Below the pieces are notes generated by a model. It was not told the origin of the DNA. It made no database searches and saw only the letters and a list, made by a program, of their open reading frames with translations. From Rhizobacter sp. AJA081-3 (GTDB lineage Bacteria; Pseudomonadota; Gammaproteobacteria; Burkholderiales; Burkholderiaceae_C): a stretch of 64,000 bases of DNA. This document shows, in pieces, positions 10,694 through 17,754 of this stretch; position 1 is the first letter of the stretch, and each line of letters begins with the position of its first letter. The position numbers and the translations under genes are program-made. The DNA lies in NCBI RefSeq assembly GCF_017795745.1, contig NZ_CP059067.1:2170001-2234000 (forward strand), written 5' to 3'.

Positions 10694-11919
10694 CAAACCG
10701 TGTGACGTTTGCGGTAGTGCTCGAGGAAGCGGGCGATGCGCCCGATCGCTTCGGTGAGGTCGTCGGAGTTGGGCAGGAAGACCAGGCGGAAGTGGTCGGG
10801 AGTCGGCCAGTTGAAGCCGGTGCCCTGCACGATCAGCACCTTCTCCTCGGCAAGCAGTTCGTAGGCGAACTGCTGGTCGTCGGCGATCGGGTAGATCTTC
10901 GGGTCCAGGCGCGGGAACATGTACAGCGCCGCCTTCGGCTTGACGACGCTGACGCCGGGGATCTGCGAGAGCAGCTCGTAGGCCAGGTCTCGCTGGCGGC
11001 ACAGCCGCCCGCCCGGCGCCACCAGGTCCTTGATGCTCTGGTAGCCGCCCAATGCGGTCTGGATCGCAAGCTGGCCCGGTGTGTTCGAACACAGGCGCAT
11101 CGAGGCCAGCATGTTCAGGCCCTCGATGTAGTCCTTGGCGTGCTTCTTCTCGCCCGACACCACCATCCAGCCGGCGCGGTAGCCGCAGGAGCGGTAGTTC
11201 TTTGACAGGCCATTGAAGGTCAGGCACAGCACGTCGTCGGCCAGCGAGGCAATGCTGGTGTGCACGTTGCCGTCGTAGAGCGTCTTGTCGTAGATCTCGT
11301 CGGCCAGGATGATCAACTGGTGCTGGCGCGCCACCTCGATGATCTGCTTGAGCACGCTCTCGGGATAGAGCGCGCCGGTCGGGTTGTTCGGGTTGATGAC
11401 GACGATCGCCTTGGTGTTGCTGGTCACCTTGCGCTTGATGTCCTCTATGTCGGGCATCCAGTCGGACTGCTCGTCGCACAGGTAATGCACCGGCGTGCCG
11501 CCGGACAGTGCCACCGAGGCGGTGTACAGCGGATAGTCGGGCGCCGGGATCAGCACCTCGTCGCCGGTGTTCAGCAGCGCGTTCAGGCTCATCGTGATGA
11601 GCTCGGAGGCGCCGTTGCCGAGGTAGACGTCGTCCACCGTCACGCCGCGGATGTGCTTTTCCTGCGTGTAGTGCACCACCGCCTTGCGCGGCGCGAACAG
11701 GCCCTTGCTGTCGGTGTAGCCGGCCGAGTGCGGCATGTTGCGGATCATGTCCTGCACGATCTCGTCCGGCGGCTCCAGCCCGAACACGGCAAGGTTGCCG
11801 ATGTTCAGCTGGATGATCTTGTGGCCCTCTTCCTGCATCTGCCGGGCCTTGTCGAGCACGGGCCCGCGGATGTCGTAGCAGACATTGGCCAGCTTGCTCG
11901 ACTTGGCGATGGGTTTCAA
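10693..11919 (-). CDS. alaA: PLP-dependent aminotransferase, AlaA-like (alanine/pyruvate)
   Basis: Fold-type I aminotransferase most like E. coli AlaA, which makes alanine from pyruvate and glutamate. It has 408 residues. Visible motifs are KSSKLANVCYDIRGPVLDKA at the N-terminus, VVINPNNPTGA, ADEIYDK and the PLP lysine in GLSKNYRSCGYRAGW. The start is a TTG at 11919, because the family's usual MxPIxKSSKL N-terminus begins there and AGGAGG lies four bases before it. The usual NIGNPAPFGF segment reads NIGNLAVFGL here, a change close to the substrate site. Its position before hom and thrC leaves open a role nearer to threonine-family amino acids. Confidence 0.9.
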   Translation of the reverse strand: MKPIAKSSKLANVCYDIRGPVLDKARQMQEEGHKIIQLNIGNLAVFGLEPPDEIVQDMIRNMPHSAGYTDSKGLFAPRKAVVHYTQEKHIRGVTVDDVYLGNGASELITMSLNALLNTGDEVLIPAPDYPLYTASVALSGGTPVHYLCDEQSDWMPDIEDIKRKVTSNTKAIVVINPNNPTGALYPESVLKQIIEVARQHQLIILADEIYDKTLYDGNVHTSIASLADDVLCLTFNGLSKNYRSCGYRAGWMVVSGEKKHAKDYIEGLNMLASMRLCSNTPGQLAIQTALGGYQSIKDLVAPGGRLCRQRDLAYELLSQIPGVSVVKPKAALYMFPRLDPKIYPIADDQQFAYELLAEEKVLIVQGTGFNWPTPDHFRLVFLPNSDDLTEAIGRIARFLEHYRKRHTV

Positions 11920-11965
11920 AGGGCCTCCTGAGGCAGTGTTGCGCTGCAAAACATAGAATTTAACC

Positions 11966-12346
11966 ATGAAGATGCAGGCCGACCGCCCGGAGGGAAGCAA
12001 CGCGATCACGCGCCACGGTGCCGAGGGCATAGTCGTCAACGGGCGGGAGCATCGCCACAACGTGCTCGTGCCATGGCGCGGCGAGGTGTTGCCCTGGGCC
12101 GTGAGCAGCTTCGACGCCCTCGACGAAGCCAGCTTCGAGGCGCTCATCGCTCTCGGGCCGGAGCTGGTGATCTTCGGCAGCGGCAGCCGCATCCGTTTTC
12201 CCCGGCCCGCGTTGCTCAAGGCACTCCTGGCGCGCCGCATCGGCTTCGAGGCGATGGACACCCCGGCCGCCTGCCGCACCTACAACGTGCTGCTCGGCGA
12301 AGGCCGCGCGGTAGTGGCTGCCCTGCTCTTCGAACGTGGGGGTTGA
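11966..12346 (+). CDS. Mth938-like domain protein (DUF498/NDUFAF3 family)
   Basis: A 126-residue single-domain protein. The segments VIFGSGSRIRFP and GFEAMDTPAACRTYNVLLGEGR are the hallmarks of the Mth938/DUF498 fold. The eukaryotic relative NDUFAF3 helps assemble respiratory complex I. The bacterial role is not established, and no complex I genes are nearby. It is divergent from alaA across an AT-richer 46-base gap that must hold both promoters. The ATG at 11966 is followed by an in-frame ATG at 11972, and either may be used. Confidence 0.88.
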   Translation: MKMQADRPEGSNAITRHGAEGIVVNGREHRHNVLVPWRGEVLPWAVSSFDALDEASFEALIALGPELVIFGSGSRIRFPRPALLKALLARRIGFEAMDTPAACRTYNVLLGEGRAVVAALLFERGG

Positions 12347-12391
12347 GCGCTTGCGCAAGGTAGCCTGAGCGGGTCAGGTTGTCGCAAGCCT

Positions 12392-12397
12392 TATAAT
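12392..12397 (+). promoter_or_regulatory. Consensus -10 element upstream of bcp
   Basis: A perfect TATAAT lies 42 bases before the bcp start codon in otherwise GC-rich DNA. No convincing -35 hexamer is found 16-18 bases upstream. A small hairpin (CGCCC/GGGCG, 12407-12420) would lie in the leader. Confidence 0.45.
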
Positions 12398-12439
12398 TTG
12401 CGGCTACGCCCCGAAGGGCGCAATCGAGCAGCATACTCC

Positions 12440-12907
12440 ATGACGCCAGCCCTCAATAAACCTCTTCCGGACTTTGAAGCGCTCGCCACGGGAGGCGTGA
12501 AGTTCACGCCGCAGGCCTTCACCGGCAAGATGGTCGTGCTGTATTTCTACCCCAAGGACAACACCCCCGGCTGCACCACCGAAGCGATGCAGTTCCGCGA
12601 CCACCACAAGGACTTCCTCAAGGCAGGCGCCGTGGTGTTCGGCGTCTCGCGCGACAACATGGCCTCGCACGAGAAGTTCAAGCAGGCGCTCGAGCTGCCC
12701 TTCGAGCTGATCGCCGACACCGAAGAGAAGCTCTGCCACATGTTCGGCGTGGTCAAGAACAAGATCATGTACGGCAAGAAGGTCAAGGGCATCGAGCGCA
12801 GCACCTTCCTGATCGACGGCACCGGCATGCTGCGCGCCGAATGGCGAGGCCTGAAGGTGGCCGGCCACGTGGAAGAAGTGCTGAAGACGGTCAAGTCCCT
12901 CAAGTAG
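12440..12907 (+). CDS. bcp: Thioredoxin-dependent peroxiredoxin, BCP/PrxQ type
   Basis: Cytoplasmic thiol peroxidase that reduces hydrogen peroxide and organic hydroperoxides. It has 155 residues. The peroxidatic cysteine is C45 in YPKDNTPGCTTEA. The resolving cysteine that E. coli BCP has five residues later is a Met here (M50), so the enzyme is either 1-Cys or uses another cysteine such as C99 (EEKLCHMFG). The start at 12440 gives MTPALNKPLPDF, the normal family start; the frame is open further upstream but without homologous sequence. A hairpin terminator follows at 12930. Confidence 0.96.
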   Translation: MTPALNKPLPDFEALATGGVKFTPQAFTGKMVVLYFYPKDNTPGCTTEAMQFRDHHKDFLKAGAVVFGVSRDNMASHEKFKQALELPFELIADTEEKLCHMFGVVKNKIMYGKKVKGIERSTFLIDGTGMLRAEWRGLKVAGHVEEVLKTVKSLK

Positions 12908-12929
12908 GCCTTCCGGCACACCGCATCGA

Positions 12930-12962
12930 GGCCGCCGCCCCCGTGGGGTTGGCGGCCTTGTT
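12930..12962 (+). terminator. Rho-independent-type terminator after bcp
   Basis: GGCCGCC (12930-12936) pairs with GGCGGCC (12951-12957), with additional CCCC/GGGG pairing inside the loop, followed by the T-rich stretch TTGTTCC. It begins 22 bases after the bcp stop. Confidence 0.6.
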
Positions 12963-12994
12963 CCATCTTGTTGCCGGGCGGCGCAGGGGCAACG

Positions 12995-13024
12995 TTGAAG
13001 CGTCGTCGTTCTTGTGCATAATAT
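12995..13024 (+). promoter_or_regulatory. Sigma-70 promoter of the candidate small RNA
   Basis: TTGAAG (12995-13000), an 18-base spacer and TAATAT (13019-13024) give a good vegetative promoter in GC-rich DNA. The predicted start is near 13031, immediately before a small 5' hairpin. It lies after the bcp terminator and therefore starts a new transcript. Confidence 0.65.
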
Positions 13025-13030
13025 TTTCAT

Positions 13031-13103
13031 GCACGAGAGTCGTGACGCGAGTCGCAACACCGGTCTGCCCACCAAGCCGCACAGTCGACTGTGCGGCTTT
13101 TTT
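13031..13103 (+). ncRNA. Candidate small RNA (about 73 nt) between bcp and phoH
   Basis: A compact unit with its own promoter (12995-13024), a 5' hairpin CACGA-GAG-TCGTG at 13032-13044, about 29 bases of unpaired sequence that includes ACCGGTCTGCCCACC, and a very strong terminator at 13074-13103. This is the usual build of a trans-acting, possibly Hfq-binding small RNA; hfq is encoded in the same window at 57892. An alternative is an attenuator leader for the phoH gene 27 bases downstream. A 30-codon frame (13029-13121) runs through the terminator, but its ATG is at or before the predicted start and lacks a ribosome site. I cannot match it to a named RNA family. Confidence 0.55.
13074..13103 (+). 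terminator. Strong rho-independent terminator just upstream of phoH
   Basis: The 26 bases at 13074-13099 are a perfect palindrome: stem AAGCCGCACAG/CTGTGCGGCTT (11 bp), loop TCGA, followed by TTTTTT (13098-13103). On the minus strand there is no U tract, so it acts on plus-strand transcripts. It ends 27 bases before the phoH start codon. Confidence 0.9.
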
Positions 13104-13130
13104 GTTTCCCAGCCGCACTGACACCCCTCC

Positions 13131-14792
13131 ATGCCACTGCCGAAGCCGCCTGCCAAACGAGCCTCTCTCCTCACTCCGACCGATTTCGAATCGCAGGCCG
13201 CCACCAAACCGGGCAAACGTACGGCCCAGAGCCGCACCACCGCCGAGCCGGCCTCGCCGGCCGTGATGGACCTGTTCGACGCCTCCGCCGCCGCACCGCC
13301 GGTGATCGCCCGCGTGACGCCCCCGGCGCCTGTCGCGCAGAAGCCGGTGCGCGCCGCTGCCCAGGTGCGCCCACGCAAGCCGCGCGGCGAAGGCCCGGCC
13401 AGCCTGTTCGTGCTCGACACCAACGTGCTGATGCACGACCCGACCTCGCTGTTCCGCTTCGACGAGCACGACATCTACCTGCCGATGATCACGCTCGAGG
13501 AGCTCGACGGCCACAAGAAGGGCATGACCGAAGTGGCGCGCAACGCCCGCCAGGTCAGCCGCGACCTGGACGCGCTGGCGGCCAGCATGCCCACGCGCGA
13601 TGCCTCGGGCATGTCCAGCGGCTTGCCGCTGAACGCCACCGGTCACCGGGAGGCGGCCGGCAAGCTGTTCTTCCAGACCAACCTGGTCAACGTCAGCCTG
13701 CCCGCCGGCCTGCCGCAGGGCAAGGCCGACAACCAGATCCTGGGCGTCGTGCAGGCCCTGCGCGAGCAGCAGCCGCAGCGCGACGTGGTGCTGGTGTCCA
13801 AGGACATCAACATGCGCATCAAGGCGCGTGCCCTGGGCCTGCCCGCGGAAGACTATTTCAACGACAAGACGCTGGACGACGGCGACCTGCTCTACACCGG
13901 CGTGCTGCCGCTGCCGGCCGACTTCTGGGAGCGCCATGGCAAGACCATGGAGAGCTGGCAGCAAGGCGGCCTGACGTATTACCGCATCAGCGGCCCGATG
14001 GTGCCAGTGCTGCTGGTCAACCAGTTCGTCTACCTCGAGGCCCCGGGTGCCGCGCCGCTGTACGCCAAGGTCACCGAGATCACCGGCAAGACCGCCGTGC
14101 TGCGCACGCTGCGCGAGTACACCCACGCGAAGAACGCGGTCTGGGGCGTCACCGCCCGCAACCGCGAACAGAACTTCGCGCTGAACCTGCTGATGGACCC
14201 GGAGTGCGACTTCATCACCCTGACCGGCACCGCTGGCACCGGCAAGACGCTGATGACGCTGGCCGCCGGCCTGAGCCAGGTGATGGACGACCGCCGCTAC
14301 ACCGAGATCATCGTCACCCGCGTGACCGTGCCCGTCGGTGAGGACATCGGCTTCCTGCCCGGCACCGAGGAAGAGAAGATGGGCCCGTGGATGGGCGCCC
14401 TCGACGACAACCTAGAAGTGCTCTCGCGCACCGACGGCGGCGCCGGCGAGTGGGGCCGCGCCGCCACCAACGACCTGGTGCGCAGCAAGATCAAGATCAA
14501 GAGCCTGAACTTCATGCGCGGGCGCACCTTCCTGAACAAGTTCGTCATCATCGACGAGGCGCAGAACCTCACGCCCAAGCAGATGAAGACGCTGATCACC
14601 CGCGCTGGCCCGGGCACCAAGATCATCTGCCTGGGCAACCTGGCGCAGATCGACACGCCTTACCTCACCGAAGGCAGCTCGGGCCTGACCTACGCGGTCG
14701 ACCGCTTCAAGGGGTGGCCGCACAGCGGGCATGTCACGCTGGCGCGCGGCGAACGTTCCCGGCTGGCGGACTTCGCCTCCGAGGTGCTGTGA
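13131..14792 (+). CDS. PIN-PhoH fusion ATPase (PhoH2/YlaK type)
   Basis: A 553-residue cytoplasmic protein. Residues 1-90 are a low-complexity Ala/Pro/Lys-rich lead. Residues about 91-240 form a PIN nuclease domain with acidic metal ligands in FVLDTNVLMHDP, TLEELDG, ADNQIL and SKDINMRI. The C-terminal half is a PhoH ATPase with Walker A GTAGTGKT, VTVPVGEDIGFLPGT and Walker B FVIIDEAQN. PhoH2 proteins in other bacteria unwind and cut RNA and can behave as toxin-antitoxin partners. No small antitoxin frame with a good ribosome site is evident upstream; only the candidate small RNA is there. No clear Shine-Dalgarno precedes the ATG. Confidence 0.95.
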   Translation: MPLPKPPAKRASLLTPTDFESQAATKPGKRTAQSRTTAEPASPAVMDLFDASAAAPPVIARVTPPAPVAQKPVRAAAQVRPRKPRGEGPASLFVLDTNVLMHDPTSLFRFDEHDIYLPMITLEELDGHKKGMTEVARNARQVSRDLDALAASMPTRDASGMSSGLPLNATGHREAAGKLFFQTNLVNVSLPAGLPQGKADNQILGVVQALREQQPQRDVVLVSKDINMRIKARALGLPAEDYFNDKTLDDGDLLYTGVLPLPADFWERHGKTMESWQQGGLTYYRISGPMVPVLLVNQFVYLEAPGAAPLYAKVTEITGKTAVLRTLREYTHAKNAVWGVTARNREQNFALNLLMDPECDFITLTGTAGTGKTLMTLAAGLSQVMDDRRYTEIIVTRVTVPVGEDIGFLPGTEEEKMGPWMGALDDNLEVLSRTDGGAGEWGRAATNDLVRSKIKIKSLNFMRGRTFLNKFVIIDEAQNLTPKQMKTLITRAGPGTKIICLGNLAQIDTPYLTEGSSGLTYAVDRFKGWPHSGHVTLARGERSRLADFASEVL

Positions 14793-14811
14793 GGGCCTGA
14801 GGACGCGGCGC

Positions 14812-15678
14812 TCAGGCGCCGGGCCGCACGCGCAGGAAGCTCGCGAAGCGTGGCACGCCCTGCGGCGTAAGGCCGCGGTGCGTGAACGTCACAGTGCTGC
14901 CCAGCGGCGGCGGAGCTTCGCGCTGGGCATCGCTGAAGCCGGTGCCGATCTGGAACAAAACGCCTGCCTCGGTGCGCACCTGCAAAGCACCGAGCCGGCC
15001 GGCGCGTCTGCCGCGCCCCGGAGCGTGACCGATCACCACGGCATCGGCGTCCTGCACCGGCTTCAGCTTGAGCAGCACGCGGCTGCGGCCCGTCACGTAC
15101 GCAGCATCCGAGCGATGCAGCATCAGACCCTCGCCGCCGCCGCGGACCACTTCGTCCAGGCGCCGGCGCAATGCGTCGCGGTCCGTCACGGTGGATTGCG
15201 GCACGGCCTGCCACTGCGGCGAGCCGGCTCGCCGGGCCAGCTCCGATAGCGCGGCCGCACGCTCGTGGAAGCGCAGCGGCCCAGCGGGCAACTCGAACGC
15301 CATGTAGCGCACCTGCTGCCAGGCTGCGTTGTCCGGCGACGCGCGCCGCACCAGACCGGACAGCTCGTCGAAGCGGCACCGACCGACCCAGAGCTCGCCG
15401 TCGAGCGATTGCGAGGGCAATGTCCGCAGGAACCAGGCCGGCGCGGCGACTTCACCGCCGCCGCGAAAGCGCAGCCGCGTGCCGTCCCACAGCGCACGCA
15501 CGCCGTCGAGCTTCTCGCTGACCAGCCAGCCAGCTGGGTCGATGTCGTGCTCGGCCTCGTGGGCCAGCAGCAAGGGCAGCGATGCGGCGCCCGCGCCCGT
15601 CGAAAACGGGAGCGCGATCGCGCCGCCCAGAAGCGCCAGGGCATCGCGCCTGCCCATTGAAGTCCGATCGGATCCCAT
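14812..15678 (-). CDS. Exported minimal ATP-dependent DNA ligase (Lig E type)
   Basis: Seals nicks in double-stranded DNA using ATP. It has 288 residues. The N-terminus has a twin-arginine-like export signal (GRRDALALLGG then a hydrophobic stretch to about residue 32), which points to the periplasm. The ligase core follows: motif I SEKLDGVRALWDG with the adenylated Lys, DGELWVG, GEGLMLH and motif V LLKLKP, then an OB-fold end. It lacks DNA-binding extensions, as expected for Lig E, which is found in proteobacteria and has been proposed to act on incoming or extracellular DNA. The start at 15678 has AGGAG at good spacing; an internal ATG at 15657 has none. Confidence 0.92.
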   Translation of the reverse strand: MGSDRTSMGRRDALALLGGAIALPFSTGAGAASLPLLLAHEAEHDIDPAGWLVSEKLDGVRALWDGTRLRFRGGGEVAAPAWFLRTLPSQSLDGELWVGRCRFDELSGLVRRASPDNAAWQQVRYMAFELPAGPLRFHERAAALSELARRAGSPQWQAVPQSTVTDRDALRRRLDEVVRGGGEGLMLHRSDAAYVTGRSRVLLKLKPVQDADAVVIGHAPGRGRRAGRLGALQVRTEAGVLFQIGTGFSDAQREAPPPLGSTVTFTHRGLTPQGVPRFASFLRVRPGA

Positions 15679-15760
15679 GTCGGCTCCTGGCCGTGAAACA
15701 TGGGCTCATGGTGGCCGGCGCCGCGCGGGCAGGCCATCCCCCCGGCGGGCCGAAGGCGAT

Positions 15761-15778
15761 GGCCCCCATCCGGGGGCC
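15761..15778 (-). terminator. GC-rich hairpin after prpE
   Basis: GGCCCCC and GGGGGCC pair over a 4-base loop just past the prpE stop on the minus strand. No U run follows, so termination, if any, would be partial or Rho-dependent. It lies in the 106-base gap between prpE and the ligase gene. Confidence 0.35.
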
Positions 15779-15784
15779 CGCCGC

Positions 15785-17683
15785 TCAGCGCGGCGTGACG
15801 AGGTCGCGGATCTGCTGCAGCGCCGTCGGGTCGTCCATCGTGGTCAGGTCGCCGGGGTCGCGCTGCTCGCACACCGCCTGGATCGCACGGCGCAGCATCT
15901 TGCCGGAGCGCGTCTTCGGCAGCAGCGTGACGAAGTGGATGCGCGACGGCCGCGCCACGGCGCCTAGCTGGCTGTCCACCGTCTTCATCACCTCGCCTTC
16001 GAGCTTCAGGCGCGCCGCCGGGTCATTGACCAGGTTGGCATCCTTGAGCACCGCGAAGGCCATCGCCACCTGGCCCTTGAGCTGGTCGGCGACGCCCACC
16101 ACCGCCACCTCGGCCACGGCCGGGTGGCTGGAGATGCTCTCCTCGATCTCGCGCGTGCCCAGGCGGTGACCGGCGACGTTGATGACGTCATCGGTGCGTC
16201 CGAGGATGAAGAAGTAGCCGTCCTTGTCGCGGATGCCCCAGTCGAAGGTGCTGTACAGCAGCTTGCCCGGGATACTCTTCCAGTAGGTGTTGACGAAGCG
16301 CGCGTCGTCGCGCCACACGGTCTGCATGCAGCCCGGCGGAAGCGGGCCGGCAATGGCGACCACGCCCTTCTGGTCGGGCGAGGTGACCGGCTCGCCGGTG
16401 GCTTCGTCGATCAGCTGCACGTCGTAGCCGTACACCGCCTTGCCCGGCGAGCCGAACTTGGTCGGCGCCTGCTCCACGCCGTTGCAGATCGCCAGAATCG
16501 GCCAGCCGGTCTCGGTCTGCCAATAGTTGTCGATGATCGGCTTGCCCAGGCTCTCGGAGATCCACTTGGCGGTAGGTTCGTCCAGCGGCTCGCCGGCCAG
16601 GAACAGCGCGCGCAGCGACGAGAGGTCGTACTTGGTGAGGAAGGCCGGATCCTGCTTCTTCAGCACGCGCACGGCGGTCGGCGCGCTGAACATCACCGTG
16701 ACCTTGTACTTCTCGACCAGGCTCCACCAGATGCCGGCGTCGGGCCGTGTCGGCAGGCCTTCGTACATGATCGTCGCCATGCCGGCGATCAGCGGGCCAT
16801 AGATGATGTAGCTGTGGCCCACCACCCAGCCGATGTCGCTGGTCGAGAAATAGGTCTCGCCGGCGTTGCCGCCGTAGATGTGCTTCATCGAGGCGGCCAG
16901 CGCCACCGCGTAGCCGCCGGTGTCGCGCTGCACGCCCTTGGGCTTGCCGGTGGTTCCGCTGGTGTACAGCGTGTAGCTCGGGTGCGTCGCATCGACCCAC
17001 ACGCACGGCACCACGGTGTTCAGGTGCTTGGCACGCATCGAGGTGTAGTCGACGTCGCGCCCTTCGGTCGTCGCCATCGCGCTGAGGCCGCGGTTGACCA
17101 GCAGCACCCTGGCCGGCTTGTGCGCCGCGAGTTTGATGGCCTCGTCGAGCAGCGGCTTGTAGGCCACCACCTTGCCCGAGCGCATGCCGGCATCGGCGCT
17201 GACGACCACGGTGGGCTCGGCGTCGTCGATGCGGCTGGCCAGGCTGTGGCTGGCGAATCCGCCGAACACCACCGAGTGGATCGCGCCGATGCGCACACAG
17301 GCCAGCATCGCGAAGGCCGCCTCGGCGATCATCGGCATGTAGATCAGCACGCGGTCGCCCTGCTTGACGCCGAGGTCCTGCAGCACCGCGGCCATGCGCT
17401 GCACTTCGGCATGCAGTTCGCGGAAGCTGTAGACCTTCTCCTGCTCGGTCTCGGTGGAGACGAAGATCAGGGCGTTCTGGTCGGCGCGCGTGGCCAGGTG
17501 CCGGTCGACGGCGTTGTGGCACAGGTTGGTCTTGCCGCCGACGTACCAGCGGGCGAAAGGCGGGTTGGAGTAGTCGCAGACCTGCTGGAAGGGCGTCTTC
17601 CAGTCGATCAGCTTCGCCTGCTCGGCCCAGAAGCCGTCGCGGTCGGTGATCGAGCGCTGGTGAAACTCGGCGTAGCTCGTCAT
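15785..17683 (-). CDS. prpE: Propionyl-CoA synthetase PrpE
   Basis: AMP-forming acyl-CoA synthetase that activates propionate. It has 632 residues. The ATP-binding P-loop is YTSGTTGKPKGV, and the downstream stretch QRDTGGYAVALAASM is typical of PrpE rather than acetyl-CoA synthetase. The adenylation core is DNYWQTETGW and the C-terminal catalytic lysine is in TRSGKMLRRAI, the residue inactivated by Pat acetyltransferases in related enzymes. The ATG at 17683 (MTSYAEFHQ) has CAGGAGA seven bases upstream; earlier in-frame codons do not match the family. It lies directly after acuI on the same strand, which suggests propionate and 3-hydroxypropionate use. No methylcitrate genes are in the window. 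Confidence 0.95.
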   Translation of the reverse strand: MTSYAEFHQRSITDRDGFWAEQAKLIDWKTPFQQVCDYSNPPFARWYVGGKTNLCHNAVDRHLATRADQNALIFVSTETEQEKVYSFRELHAEVQRMAAVLQDLGVKQGDRVLIYMPMIAEAAFAMLACVRIGAIHSVVFGGFASHSLASRIDDAEPTVVVSADAGMRSGKVVAYKPLLDEAIKLAAHKPARVLLVNRGLSAMATTEGRDVDYTSMRAKHLNTVVPCVWVDATHPSYTLYTSGTTGKPKGVQRDTGGYAVALAASMKHIYGGNAGETYFSTSDIGWVVGHSYIIYGPLIAGMATIMYEGLPTRPDAGIWWSLVEKYKVTVMFSAPTAVRVLKKQDPAFLTKYDLSSLRALFLAGEPLDEPTAKWISESLGKPIIDNYWQTETGWPILAICNGVEQAPTKFGSPGKAVYGYDVQLIDEATGEPVTSPDQKGVVAIAGPLPPGCMQTVWRDDARFVNTYWKSIPGKLLYSTFDWGIRDKDGYFFILGRTDDVINVAGHRLGTREIEESISSHPAVAEVAVVGVADQLKGQVAMAFAVLKDANLVNDPAARLKLEGEVMKTVDSQLGAVARPSRIHFVTLLPKTRSGKMLRRAIQAVCEQRDPGDLTTMDDPTALQQIRDLVTPR

Positions 17684-17754
17684 GCGTGTCTCCTGATGAT
17701 TGTTCTCTCGCTGGCGGCGCATTTCATGCGCATGCTCTTACGAGGGTCTGACGG

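Noticed and set aside
13029-13121. 30-codon small protein before phoH
   Set aside because: It runs through a perfect terminator palindrome, its ATG lies at the predicted transcript start and there is no Shine-Dalgarno; the region is better explained as RNA.
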